Source: RYN-124 sp033851845 (GTDB lineage Bacteria > Actinomycetota > Actinomycetes > Mycobacteriales > SCTD01). Taken from it: DNA of 35,553 nt. The position numbers and the translations under genes were made by a program. Position 1 is the stretch's first letter; each line of letters starts with the position of its first letter. Positions 1-6,786 of this stretch are shown here, one piece after another. The notes beneath the pieces are model-generated. The model was not told the origin of the DNA. It saw nothing but the letters and a program-made list of their open reading frames with translations, and searched no databases. The DNA is taken from positions 1-35,553 of the forward strand of contig JAWWOH010000059.1 of NCBI GenBank assembly GCA_033851845.1. Reading direction: 5' to 3'.

Positions 1-18
1 GTGCTCATCTGAACTGGC

Positions 19-303
19 TCATCGAGGGCTCATGGAAGAACTGCTCTCTGGAGGGGCACTATCAGGACGGTCCTGCACGCTCTCCCGCACCAGAGAGACA
101 TCGAGCGGACCGGCCAGGCGCAGGGCCCGGGGGAACGCCCGCCGCTTCTCGGCGAGGTCGACGCAACGTGGGTCGGGGTGCACGGATGCGCCTCGGCCCG
201 GCAGACGGCCGGTGGGGTCGGGGACCAGGCGGCCCCCGGCCGCGACGACGCGCAGCAGGGTGGACTTCGCCGCCCGGTCCCGGCAGCCCACGCAGGTGCG
301 CAC
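19..303 (-). CDS. ylxR: YlxR family (DUF448) RNA-binding protein
   Basis: Small basic protein of the YlxR/DUF448 family, found between nusA and infB in many bacteria and thought to bind RNA or nucleoid-associated targets. The family opening RTCVGCR is present, followed by a middle segment reading LPGRGASVHPDPRC and a basic stretch EKRRAFPRAL, both typical. The GTG at 303 gives 94 residues and places RTCVGC right at the N-terminus. An in-frame TTG at 330 would give 103 residues. Neither has a convincing Shine-Dalgarno sequence, so the start is uncertain. It lies 74 bases after the nusA stop on the same strand (47 if TTG is used) and is probably part of the rimP-nusA-ylxR-infB operon. infB would follow beyond the left edge of the window. 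Identity is secure; the exact cellular role of the family is not settled. Confidence 0.85.
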   Translation of the reverse strand: MRTCVGCRDRAAKSTLLRVVAAGGRLVPDPTGRLPGRGASVHPDPRCVDLAEKRRAFPRALRLAGPLDVSLVRESVQDRPDSAPPESSSSMSPR

Positions 304-377
304 CGGGCCCGACTGGCGAGCCGGTGACAAGTCTACCGCGTGCGACCCGTCGGGCGGGCGGACCGGGCGTTGGCGGC

Positions 378-1418
378 CTACGAGGACTCCACCGGAGCCG
401 GGACGTCCTCGGGGTCGACGGCCGCCTCCATGTCGCTGTGGATGTCGATCCGCCAGCCGGTGAGCCGGGCGGCCAGCCGGGCGTTCTGTCCCTCTTTGCC
501 GATCGCGAGCGACAGCTGGTAGTCGGGGACCACGACTCGGGCGGACCGGTTGACCGCATCGACGACCTGGACGTTGCTCACCCGGGCCGGTGAGAGGGCG
601 CTGGCAACGAACCGGGCCGGATCGTCCGACCAGTCGACGATGTCGATCTTCTCGCCGTGCAGCTCGGTCGTGACGTTGCGGACCCGTGACCCCACCGGCC
701 CGATGCACGCTCCCTTCGGGTTGAGACCGGGCACCTTGGACCGGACGGCGATCTTGGTGCGGTGCCCCGCCTCCCGCGCCAGCGCGACGATCTCCACCGA
801 GCCGTCGGCGATCTCGGGGACCTCGAGAGCGAACAGCCCCCGCACCAGGTCCGGGTGGGTGCGCGAGACGGTGATCTGCGCACCGCGCTGGCCGCGACTC
901 ACCGCGATGACACGGCACTTGAGCCGCATGCCGTGCTCGTAGACCTCGCCCGGCACCTGCTCGGCCGGGGGCAGCACGGCCTCGATGGCGTCCTCGTGCG
1001 CGCCCAGCTTGACCATGACGTTGCGGTTTGGCGCCGCGCCGGGTCGCTGGCCGGCCTGCTGCACGAAGCCGGACACGACATCGCCCTCGCGGCCGGCGTA
1101 CTCACCGAACGACAGCTCGCTCTCGGCCTCCCGGAGCCGCTGCAGGATCACCTGCTTCGCCGTCATGGCGGCGATGCGTCCGAAGCCCTCAGGTGTGTCG
1201 TCGTACTCGCGCAGGACGTTGCCCTCGTCGTCCACCTCCTGGGCGAGGATCGCGACCTCGCCGCTCCTGCGGTCGAGCTCGGCGCGCGCGTGCTGTTGCG
1301 CTCCTTCGGTGTGCCTGTACGCCGTGAGCAGCGCGGTCTCGATCGCCTTGACGACGAGGTCGAAGGAGATGTCCTTCTCGCGTTCGAGGCTGCGCAGCGC
1401 TGCCATGTCGATCTTCAC
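378..1418 (-). CDS. nusA: Transcription termination/antitermination factor NusA
   Basis: Cytoplasmic RNA polymerase-associated factor that modulates pausing, termination and antitermination. The 346-residue length matches short actinobacterial NusA proteins, which lack the C-terminal acidic repeats of E. coli NusA. The N-terminal RNA polymerase-binding domain covers roughly residues 1-130. An S1 domain follows (GDVVSGFVQQ onward), then two KH domains with the signatures PKGACIGPVGSR and LAIGKEGQNARLAARLTGW. The start is the GTG at 1418 (protein MKIDMAALRSLE), with a strong GGAGGAGG 4 bases upstream. It overlaps the rimP stop in a GTGA, so it is translationally coupled to rimP. A longer reading upstream would only run through the end of rimP and is not supported. 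Confidence 0.96.
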   Translation of the reverse strand: MKIDMAALRSLEREKDISFDLVVKAIETALLTAYRHTEGAQQHARAELDRRSGEVAILAQEVDDEGNVLREYDDTPEGFGRIAAMTAKQVILQRLREAESELSFGEYAGREGDVVSGFVQQAGQRPGAAPNRNVMVKLGAHEDAIEAVLPPAEQVPGEVYEHGMRLKCRVIAVSRGQRGAQITVSRTHPDLVRGLFALEVPEIADGSVEIVALAREAGHRTKIAVRSKVPGLNPKGACIGPVGSRVRNVTTELHGEKIDIVDWSDDPARFVASALSPARVSNVQVVDAVNRSARVVVPDYQLSLAIGKEGQNARLAARLTGWRIDIHSDMEAAVDPEDVPAPVESS

Positions 1419-1912
1419 GCGTCCTCCTCCTCGCCCTTGCGCGCGAACTCCACCTGCACGGTGCCGCGCACGACGTCCGCCAGCGGGAGCCTGCACTCAA
1501 CCCCGTCGACGTCGAGAACGAGCTCGTCGTCGTCGGCCGCCGCGATCCGTCCGGTCACGTTCGGTCCTTCCCGCCGTACGACGGTGACGAGCCGGCTCAC
1601 GTTTCGCCGCCAGTGCCGCGGCAGCGTCAGCGGCCGATCGACGCCCGGCGAGGTCACCTCGAGCACGTAGGACGGACCGAGCACCCCGGGCTCCAGCTCG
1701 TCGAGCGCGTCGAGCGCGTCCGAGACAGCGCGACTGACATCGGCAACGTCGTCCATGCTGACGCCGCCATCCCGGTCGACGACCACGCGGACGACGCTGC
1801 GCTTTCCCGCCTTGCTGACGTCGACGTCCTCGAGGTCGGCGCCGGTCTTCTCAACGACCGGGCGGAGCACCTCGGACAGACGCGCGGCACTGCCCGCGCG
1901 GGGAGTGGTCAT
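1415..1912 (-). CDS. rimP: Ribosome maturation factor RimP
   Basis: Factor for late assembly of the 30S subunit, acting in the cytoplasm. At 165 residues it has the usual RimP length. The N-terminal domain carries the family pattern DLEDVDVSKAGKRSVVRVVV followed by the D-D-V-A-D-V-S-R-A-V-S helix. The segment YVLEVTSPGVDRPL is the most recognisable RimP motif, and the C-terminal Sm-like barrel runs to the end. ATG at 1912 has a purine-rich GAGGGGG about 8 bases upstream. It is first in the visible rimP-nusA-ylxR operon and overlaps nusA by 4 bases. The gene upstream is divergent, so a promoter should lie in 1913-1987. Confidence 0.96.
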   Translation of the reverse strand: MTTPRAGSAARLSEVLRPVVEKTGADLEDVDVSKAGKRSVVRVVVDRDGGVSMDDVADVSRAVSDALDALDELEPGVLGPSYVLEVTSPGVDRPLTLPRHWRRNVSRLVTVVRREGPNVTGRIAAADDDELVLDVDGVECRLPLADVVRGTVQVEFARKGEEEDA

Positions 1913-1960
1913 GATGACAACCCCCTCTGCTGTTGTGGTGGAGCGCCGTACTGCCGGATC

Positions 1961-1966
1961 ACCCTA
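1961..1966 (-). promoter_or_regulatory. Possible -10 box for rimP operon
   Basis: On the minus strand this reads TAGGGT, fitting the TANNNT -10 pattern common in actinobacteria. It would give a leader of roughly 45 bases before the rimP ATG. No good -35 box is visible at the expected spacing. The site lies in the only gap between rimP and the divergent lipoprotein gene. Confidence 0.3.
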
Positions 1967-1987
1967 GTCGTGGTTGGGTGGAGCCCG

Positions 1988-2428
1988 ATGAGCGTCTCCC
2001 CGTCGCGCCGGCGCCTGCTGCAGGCGGCGCTGGTCTGCCCCGTGCTCGCGGCGTGCACCGATGAGCCGGCGCAGCCGGCGCGGATCGACCCCGACGTCGC
2101 GCTCCGGGCGGCGGCCGTCGCGCGGGAGCGTGCTCTCGTCGACGCCTATCGGGCGGCGGCGGGCTCGTCGTCCTCAGCGGTCGCGGCACGAACGGCTGGG
2201 CTGGCCGAGGAGCACGAGCAGCACCTGGCAGCTCTGCGGGCGCCATCGCCCTCGGCGTCGACGTCGTCCGCGCCGGCTGCCGTGCCGACGCTGACGCAGC
2301 TGCTCGTGGCCGAGCGTGCCGCGGCCGGGGCGCACGCTGCCGCCGCGGTGCGGGCGTCGCGAGACCTTGCCACGGTGCTGGCCTCGCTGGCCGCCAGCGA
2401 GGCGTCGCACGCCGTCGTCCTCACGTGA
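1988..2428 (+). CDS. Ferritin-like lipoprotein, twin-arginine-like signal
   Basis: Predicted exported lipoprotein of 146 residues with no family name I can assign securely. The N-terminus has a basic SRRRLL stretch, a short hydrophobic core and a lipobox LAAC with Cys23, so it should be anchored on the outer face of the membrane. The signal is Tat-like (RRR then hydrophobic), though not a perfect twin-arginine box. The mature part is Ala-rich and helical. It has acidic and His residues spaced as in four-helix ferritin-like bundles: E47, E74/E75 with H76/H79, E109 with H116, and E138 with H141 (an ExxH). The next gene starts inside its stop codon (GTGA) and encodes a DUF4439 protein, a family with a ferritin-like fold. 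A diiron or metal-handling role is inference. ATG 1988 has GGTGGAG upstream. Confidence 0.75.
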   Translation: MSVSPSRRRLLQAALVCPVLAACTDEPAQPARIDPDVALRAAAVARERALVDAYRAAAGSSSSAVAARTAGLAEEHEQHLAALRAPSPSASTSSAPAAVPTLTQLLVAERAAAGAHAAAAVRASRDLATVLASLAASEASHAVVLT

Positions 2429-2847
2429 GCCCAGCCGACCGCCTGCTCAGCCTCGTCGAAGCAGAGCATGCCGCTGTCTACGCCTACGGCGTCCTCGGCG
2501 CGCGCCTCGACGACACCCGCCGTCGGGCGGCGCTGCTCGCCTACGACAGCCACCGGGCGCGTCGGGACCAGGTTGCCGCCGCACTGCGGTCTGCCGGCGG
2601 CACGCCTCCCCCACCGCTGGCCGCCTACGACGTCACGGTCACGAACCCGGCCGAGGCGCTCACCCTCGCCGTACGCGTCGAAGAGGGCCTCGCCCTGCGC
2701 TGGCGCGACCTCGTGGGCGACACCGACGACGTCGCGCTGCGTCAGCTCGGGATCGCCGGGCTGCAGGAGTGCGCCGTGCGCGCCGCCCAGTGGCGACGCC
2801 TCGCCGGCATCACCCCCGCGACGGTCGCCTTCCCCGGCACCGACTAG
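2425..2847 (+). CDS. DUF4439 ferritin-like protein
   Basis: Protein of 140 residues matching the DUF4439 ferritin-like family, which in actinobacteria is often found near rimP. The opening LLSLVEAEHAAVYAYGVLG is characteristic. Later helices include YDSHRARRD, VRVEEGLALRWRDL and LQECAVRAAQWRRL, giving a four-helix pattern. No signal peptide is visible. It may act in the cytoplasm or partner the lipoprotein it overlaps. The GTG start at 2425 is fixed by the GTGA overlap with the upstream stop. Its stop codon shares the sequence CTAG with the stop of the convergent oxidoreductase gene. Substrate and function are unknown. Confidence 0.85.
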   Translation: MSPADRLLSLVEAEHAAVYAYGVLGARLDDTRRRAALLAYDSHRARRDQVAAALRSAGGTPPPPLAAYDVTVTNPAEALTLAVRVEEGLALRWRDLVGDTDDVALRQLGIAGLQECAVRAAQWRRLAGITPATVAFPGTD

Positions 2848-3953
2848 GGCGAGAGGCTGGCGAAGGCGAGGGCATCGGAGTCGTGGCCGAGGGCCATGGC
2901 GAGAAGGGCACGTGCACACAGCGCGCCGACGACGTTGCCGGTGCCGCAGTAGCCGCCCGCGGCGTACACGCCCGGCCGCACCTCGCCGACGTACGGCAGG
3001 CCACTGCGCGTGTAGCCGACCGATGCGGCCCATCGCGAGGTCACCGGAGCCTGTACGCCGAGGCGATCCCGGACCAGTCGCTCGATGGCCCCCTGCACGG
3101 CCGCCGACGTCTCGGTGCTCGCGGTCTCCTCGTCATGACCGCCGACGTCCCGGAAGCCGCCCGCCGCGATGCGCCCGTCCGGAAGCTGCTGCCAGTAGTC
3201 GTAGCCGCCACGCAGGTAGACCGGGCGCCGCACGAGCACCTCGTCCGTCGGCGCAGTCGCGAGCATCTGCAGTCGGACCGTGCGCACGATCCCGGCGAGC
3301 TCCGGCAACAGCAGGTCGAGCCTGCCGTCGACGCAGACCAGGACGGTGTCGCACCGCACGCTGCCACGAGGCGTCGTCACCAGACCACCATCGATGCGCG
3401 TTGCCGGCGTGCTCTCGAACAGCATCGCGCGCTGAGCAGCCGCGGCCAGCGCGCGGCAGCGGGCGAGAGGTTGGAGGACGCCGTCGGCGGGGAACAGCAG
3501 CCCGCGTCCTTCGACGCCGTCGTACTCCTCGACGGCGAACCCGTCCGCCTGCAGCGCAGCGGCGTGCTCCGCGCAGTCGGCCAGCCCGGCGGCGCTGTCC
3601 TCGATGCGCAGCGACCCCGTCATGCGGATCGCGTCGGGAGTCGCGCGCCGCATCCGGTCCATCTCGTCGAGCGTCAGCTGGTGCAACCGGGTCGCACGAT
3701 CGCGTCCCAGCAGGGCGACCATGCGGTGATGAGGGTGCGCGAGCCCAGCGAGCAGAAAGCCGCCGTTGCGACCCGCGGCGCCGCCCGCGACAGGACCGGC
3801 ATCGATGCCGACCACCCGGATGCCGCGCTCCAGCAGATCGCTGACGGCGGTGAGCCCGCTGCCGCCGAGTCCGACGACGCAGACGTCGGTGTCGACGTCA
3901 CCGTCGAGCGGTGCCAACGGCGACCAGCCGTCGACGTCCCAGACCGTGCTCAC
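2844..3953 (-). CDS. FAD-dependent oxidoreductase, DAO family
   Basis: Cytoplasmic flavoprotein of the glycine oxidase/D-amino-acid oxidase superfamily, 369 residues. The FAD-binding Rossmann motif VVGLGGSG lies at residues 26-33. An FAD-contact segment GGAAGRNGGF follows near residues 57-66. The C-terminal GYCGTGNVVGALCARALL is the usual second flavin-contacting region. Substrate cannot be read from the sequence; family members oxidise amines or amino acids such as sarcosine, glycine or proline. Start GTG 3953 overlaps the stop of the PLP enzyme by 4 bases (GTGA), making it third in a proS-PLP enzyme-oxidoreductase operon. It ends tail to tail with the DUF4439 gene, the two stops overlapping in a CTAG. 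Confidence 0.88.
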   Translation of the reverse strand: MSTVWDVDGWSPLAPLDGDVDTDVCVVGLGGSGLTAVSDLLERGIRVVGIDAGPVAGGAAGRNGGFLLAGLAHPHHRMVALLGRDRATRLHQLTLDEMDRMRRATPDAIRMTGSLRIEDSAAGLADCAEHAAALQADGFAVEEYDGVEGRGLLFPADGVLQPLARCRALAAAAQRAMLFESTPATRIDGGLVTTPRGSVRCDTVLVCVDGRLDLLLPELAGIVRTVRLQMLATAPTDEVLVRRPVYLRGGYDYWQQLPDGRIAAGGFRDVGGHDEETASTETSAAVQGAIERLVRDRLGVQAPVTSRWAASVGYTRSGLPYVGEVRPGVYAAGGYCGTGNVVGALCARALLAMALGHDSDALAFASLSP

Positions 3954-5014
3954 ACCCGCGAGACGACCCGCGCGAACAGCTCCGCCGCCTCGTCGGGTGC
4001 GACCTCCAACGCGGCGGCGCCGGCGTAGACCTCGCGCCGCGCGACACCCGGCCGAGGTCCGGGGTCAGCGCCGCCGAGGAACACCCCGCTCTCCTCCGAC
4101 ACGTCGAGCATCACGGGCTCGACGACCTCGGGGTCGCCGGGGAGGAGGACGTGGAACAGCGGTGTGACCGGCGGGACGACCACCTCGGCGACCTGGCCGA
4201 TGGCGGCGGCGAGCGCCTGGGCGTGCGCGACGTACTCCGGCATGCGCGGCAGGTGCGCGCGCAACCCGCGCCGCGCACCGAGCGCGAACGGCCACAGCCA
4301 GGGCAGCGTGCCGCCGTGCCGCCGGCGCCACACCCGCGCCTGGTCGATGAGGTCCGTCGTACCGAGCAGCACCGCGCCGGCCGGGCCGGCCAGGCCCTTG
4401 TACAGGGAGACGTAGGTGCTGTCGGCGAGCGCGACGACGTCGGCGAGCGGACGGCCGTACGCCGGACCGCACTCCCAGAGCCGCGCGCCGTCGAGGTGCA
4501 GCGCTACACCCACCGTCCTGCACCGCTCGGACAGTGCGGACAGGTCGTCGAAGCCGATCAGCTGCCCACCGGTCTCGCGCTGCGGCAGCTCGACGAGCAC
4601 CGCGGCGAGGTCGTCGACGGCGAGCAGCTCGTCTGCTGTAACGAGCGAGGTCGGCTCTCCGACCGCTCTGGCTTTGAGGCGGTGCAGCTCGCGCAGGGTC
4701 CCTTCCTCGTGCAGCAGCGGGTGGGACGTCGGGTGCATCGCGACGGCGCGGTGCCCACGCGCATCGGCGTGGATGCGCAACGCGATCTGCTGCGCCATCG
4801 TCCCGCTCGGCAGCAGCAGCGCCGCCTGCGCGCCGAGCAGGTCGCGCACGACTTCCTCGACCTCGGCAACCAGGCCGCCGGCACCGTAGCGGTCCGCATC
4901 GCCGCCGCGCGCGGCCTCGTCCGCCAGGTCTGCGAGCATGTCCGTCGGCGTCGGTCGACCATGGCCGTACAGCCGCCGCGGGCAGGCCGCCGCCACCACG
5001 TCCAGCCGCGACAC
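3950..5014 (-). CDS. Threonine aldolase-like PLP-dependent lyase
   Basis: Fold-type I PLP enzyme of the beta-eliminating lyase/low-specificity threonine aldolase group, 354 residues. Family members cleave beta-hydroxy amino acids to glycine and an aldehyde. Visible features are the PLP phosphate-binding PSGTMAQ (residues 69-75), the HLDGARLWE motif with Asp175 that contacts the cofactor ring, and SLYKGLAGPAG with the presumed Schiff-base Lys206. Start GTG 5014 lies 4 bases after the proS stop; no clear Shine-Dalgarno is seen, so coupling to proS is likely. It overlaps the oxidoreductase gene downstream. The true substrate could differ from threonine. Confidence 0.87.
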   Translation of the reverse strand: MSRLDVVAAACPRRLYGHGRPTPTDMLADLADEAARGGDADRYGAGGLVAEVEEVVRDLLGAQAALLLPSGTMAQQIALRIHADARGHRAVAMHPTSHPLLHEEGTLRELHRLKARAVGEPTSLVTADELLAVDDLAAVLVELPQRETGGQLIGFDDLSALSERCRTVGVALHLDGARLWECGPAYGRPLADVVALADSTYVSLYKGLAGPAGAVLLGTTDLIDQARVWRRRHGGTLPWLWPFALGARRGLRAHLPRMPEYVAHAQALAAAIGQVAEVVVPPVTPLFHVLLPGDPEVVEPVMLDVSEESGVFLGGADPGPRPGVARREVYAGAAALEVAPDEAAELFARVVSRV

Positions 5015-5018
5015 CGAG

Positions 5019-6731
5019 CTAGCCGCGCACGTCCGCGAGCACCTCGGTCACTGCGTCGGCCACCGGAACCTTGCGGAGCTCTCCGCTGCGCCGGTCACGG
5101 ATCTCGACCTCGCCGTCGGCGAGTCCCTTCCCGACGACGAGCGCCGTCGGAATGCCGATGAGCTCGACGTCCTTGAAGGCGACGCCGAACGACACACCGC
5201 GGTCGTCGAGCAGCACCGTCAGGCCGGCCGCCTCGAGCTCGGCGCCGATCCGCTCCGCCTCCGGCAGCTGGTTGTCCTTGCCCATCGCGACGACGTGCAC
5301 GTCGGCCGGTGCGACCGACCGCGGCCACGACAGGCCCTTCTCGTCGTACGTCTGCTCGGCGATCGCGGCGATCGCACGCGAGACGCCGATGCCGTAGGAG
5401 CCCATCGTGACGACGAGCTGCTTGCCGTTCTGGTCGAGGACCTTCAGGTCGAGCGCGGCCGCGAACTTGCGGCCGAGCTGGAAGACGTGTCCGATCTCGA
5501 TCCCGCGGTTGATCTCCAGCAGGCTCCCGCACCGCGGGCACAGATCACCGTCTCGGACTTGGGCGGCCGGCACGAGGCCATCGACCTCGAAGTCGCGACC
5601 CATCACGACGTTGCGCGCGTGCTTGCCCGGCTCGTTGGCGCCGGTCACCCAGGCCGAGCCGGTGGTCACGCGCGGGTCGACGACGTAGCGGATCTTCAGG
5701 TCCCTCAGCACCTGCGGCCCGATGTAGCCGCGCACCAGCCCGGGCTGCTTCGCGAAGTCGTCGAACGGCTCGACCTCGGCCGGGAAGACGTTCGCCTCCA
5801 CCGCCTTGAGGTCGACCTCGCGGTCGCCGGGAACGCCGACCACCAGCAGCTCGGTGGTGCCGTCGGGGTTGCGCAGCTGCAGCACGACGTTCTTGAGAGT
5901 CTGCGAGGGCTGCACCCCGAGCAGCGCGCACAACGAGTCGATGGTCGGGGTGTCCGGGGTGTCGAGCACCTCGAGCGGCGGCTGGGTCGAAGGATCGACG
6001 TCGGCCGGCACCTGCACCGTTGCCGCCTCGACGTTGGCGGCGTAGTCGCAGGAGGTGCAGGCGACGTAGGTGTCTTCCCCCGTCGGTGTCGTCGCCAGGA
6101 ACTCCTCGGACGCGCTGCCCCCCATGGCGCCGCTGACCGCCGACACGATCCGGTAGGACATCCCGAGCCGCTCGAAAATGCGCTGGTAGGCGACCCGATG
6201 CGCGTCGTACGAGACCTGCAGTCCCTCGTCGGAGACGTCGAACGAGTAGCTGTCCTTCATCAGGAACTCGCGGCCGCGGATGATGCCTGCGCGCGGCCGC
6301 GCCTCGTCGCGGTACTTGTTCTGGATCTGGTAGAGCGTGACGGGCAGGTCCTTGTACGACGAGTACTCGCCCTTCACCATCAGGGTGAACAGCTCCTCGT
6401 GCGTCGGACCGAGCAGGTAGTCGTTGTCCTTGCGGTCCTTGAGCCGGAAGATGCCGTCGCCGTACTCCGTCCAGCGGCCGGTCACCTCGTACGGCTCGCG
6501 CGGCAGCAGCGCCGGGAACAGCACCTCCTGACCGCCGATGCGGTCCATCTCCTCACGGACCACCCGGCTGACCCGCTCGAGCATGCGCACCCCGAGTGGC
6601 AGCCAGCTGTAGATGCCGGGTGCGACCCGACGGACGTAACCCGCGCGGACCAGAAGCCGGTGGCTCGGGACCTCCGCGTCCGCCGGGTCCTCACGCAGGG
6701 TGCGCAGGAACAGCGTGGACATGCGGAGCAC
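5019..6731 (-). CDS. proS: Prolyl-tRNA synthetase
   Basis: Class II aminoacyl-tRNA synthetase charging tRNA-Pro, 570 residues, the bacterial-type length with the editing insertion domain between motifs 2 and 3. The N-terminus STLFLRTLREDPADAEV is typical. Motif 2 (YRDEARPRAGIIRGREFLMKD) and motif 3 (GSYGIGVSRAIAAI) are intact. The central INS domain includes LKNVVLQL and GSAWVTGANE. A C-terminal anticodon-binding domain ends the protein. The start is GTG 6731, because AAGGAGG lies 5 bases upstream; the ATG three codons later would be 14 bases away. It heads an operon with the PLP enzyme and the FAD oxidoreductase. Confidence 0.97.
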   Translation of the reverse strand: MLRMSTLFLRTLREDPADAEVPSHRLLVRAGYVRRVAPGIYSWLPLGVRMLERVSRVVREEMDRIGGQEVLFPALLPREPYEVTGRWTEYGDGIFRLKDRKDNDYLLGPTHEELFTLMVKGEYSSYKDLPVTLYQIQNKYRDEARPRAGIIRGREFLMKDSYSFDVSDEGLQVSYDAHRVAYQRIFERLGMSYRIVSAVSGAMGGSASEEFLATTPTGEDTYVACTSCDYAANVEAATVQVPADVDPSTQPPLEVLDTPDTPTIDSLCALLGVQPSQTLKNVVLQLRNPDGTTELLVVGVPGDREVDLKAVEANVFPAEVEPFDDFAKQPGLVRGYIGPQVLRDLKIRYVVDPRVTTGSAWVTGANEPGKHARNVVMGRDFEVDGLVPAAQVRDGDLCPRCGSLLEINRGIEIGHVFQLGRKFAAALDLKVLDQNGKQLVVTMGSYGIGVSRAIAAIAEQTYDEKGLSWPRSVAPADVHVVAMGKDNQLPEAERIGAELEAAGLTVLLDDRGVSFGVAFKDVELIGIPTALVVGKGLADGEVEIRDRRSGELRKVPVADAVTEVLADVRG

Positions 6732-6759
6732 GACGACCTCCTTGGTAATTCGGGCGCTC

Positions 6760-6765
6760 AGCCTA
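6760..6765 (-). promoter_or_regulatory. Possible -10 box for proS operon
   Basis: The minus strand reads TAGGCT here, a TANNNT -10 match, about 28 bases before the proS GTG. This would give a short leader carrying the AAGGAGG ribosome site. A CTGAAA about 19 bases further upstream could serve as a weak -35. The whole gap is only 55 bases, so a T-box leader is excluded. Confidence 0.3.
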
Positions 6766-6786
6766 TCGGCGTACGGCGAACCGATT

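Noticed and set aside
2316..4028. Plus-strand open frame across DUF4439 and the oxidoreductase
   Set aside because: Crosses a real same-strand gene in another frame and lies antisense to the oxidoreductase; no family features.
6732..6786. T-box leader upstream of proS
   Set aside because: The gap is only 55 bases and lacks a T-box core sequence.
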